NCBI GenBank assembly: GCA_902158735.1
Contig: CABGHG010000118.1
Span: 1 to 5,697 of the forward strand
Length of the DNA: 5,697 bases
Reading direction: 5' to 3'
Source of the DNA: Candidatus Methanolliviera sp. GoM_oil
GTDB lineage: Archaea > Halobacteriota > Methanoliparia > Methanoliparales > Methanoliparaceae
Within the stretch, counting starts at the first letter, position 1. Each line of letters opens with the position of its first letter. The translations under genes were made by a program, and so were the position numbers. Positions 5,479 to 5,697 of the stretch are shown here, one piece after another. Under the pieces are notes generated by a model. That model was not told where the DNA came from. It did not search any database and saw nothing but the letters and a program-made list of their open reading frames with translations.

Positions 5479-5697
5479 ATGAAAAAATGGAAATCATAGC
5501 AATAATCCCAGCACGTGGGGGAAGCAAAGGAATACCAAGGAAAAATATAAGGTTATTGGCTGGAAAGCCTTTAATTGCTTATTCTATCGTGGCTGCATTG
5601 AAATCAAGATATATAAATAAAGTTGTAGTTTCCACCGAAGATGCAGAAATTGCAGAGATATCGAGGGAATGTGGTGCGGAAATAATAGAAAGACCAG
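5475..5697 (+). CDS. neuA: CMP-nonulosonic-acid (sialic-type) cytidylyltransferase, N-terminal 74 codons
   Basis: Would couple CTP to a nine-carbon sugar acid to make the CMP donor used by sialyl-type transferases. The visible N-terminus has the family's CTP-binding signature IIPARGGSKGIPRKNIRLLA (10-29, with Arg13, Ser16, Lys17 and the Lys-Asn pair). GKPLIAYSI (30-38), the VVVSTEDAEIAEI strand and helix (50-62) and GAEIIERP (67-74) follow. The gene runs off the right edge, so catalytic residues further on cannot be checked. The start is the ATG overlapping the previous stop (ATGA); a second in-frame ATG four codons on (5487) is an alternative. Family members include enzymes for N-acetylneuraminic, legionaminic and pseudaminic acids and, more distantly, other N-acyl sugar acids, so the substrate is unresolved. 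The missing right-hand genes (synthase NeuB-type, epimerase NeuC-type) would settle it. Confidence 0.88.
   Translation, partial: MNEKMEIIAIIPARGGSKGIPRKNIRLLAGKPLIAYSIVAALKSRYINKVVVSTEDAEIAEISRECGAEIIERP

Overview
The window looks like a piece of an archaeal (probably methanogen-type euryarchaeal) genome devoted to protein N-glycosylation and surface sugars. The main evidence is the first gene, which reads as AglB/STT3, the oligosaccharyltransferase. Supporting evidence is the archaeal signals: Shine-Dalgarno sites of the GAGGTGA type and a TATA-like box upstream of aglB. The exact lineage cannot be fixed from the sequence alone.

Layout. Positions 1-1161 (minus strand) hold the N-terminal 387 residues of AglB, running off the left edge. 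Positions 1162-1648 are a gene-poor divergent spacer. It contains aglB promoter elements, the decayed C-terminal winged-helix end of a Fic-type protein (1236-1367), a TTGTGCAAAAA tandem repeat (1378-1421), a near-perfect CACAGAG-type palindromic repeat (1483-1544) and a second copy of a 16-bp repeat word (1592-1607). A rightward series of glycosylation genes follows: a family 2 glycosyltransferase (1649-2563), a truncated and frameshifted remnant of a family 4 glycosyltransferase (2560-2824), an intact family 4 glycosyltransferase (2825-3889), a large unclassified GT-B-like transferase (3925-5478), and the first 74 codons of a CMP-sialic-acid-synthetase-like cytidylyltransferase (5475 to the right edge).

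How the genes fit together. The family 2 and family 4 enzymes would add sugars to a lipid-linked glycan on the cytoplasmic face. The cytidylyltransferase would activate a nonulosonic acid (sialic, legionaminic or pseudaminic type) as its CMP donor. The unclassified GT-B protein, translationally coupled to it by an ATGA overlap, is a candidate user of that donor. AglB would transfer the finished glycan to protein on the outer face. This chain is inference from gene content.

The clearest evolutionary signal is a base-composition break at about 2825. aglB and the family 2 gene sample at 57-60% G+C, while everything to the right samples at 25-38%. The break coincides with the right end of the broken family 4 remnant, so an AT-rich glycan cassette appears to have replaced part of an older GC-richer one. 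I see no CRISPR array, tRNA, rRNA, transposase gene or clearly new enzymatic system. The most novel candidate is the GT-B/cytidylyltransferase pair.
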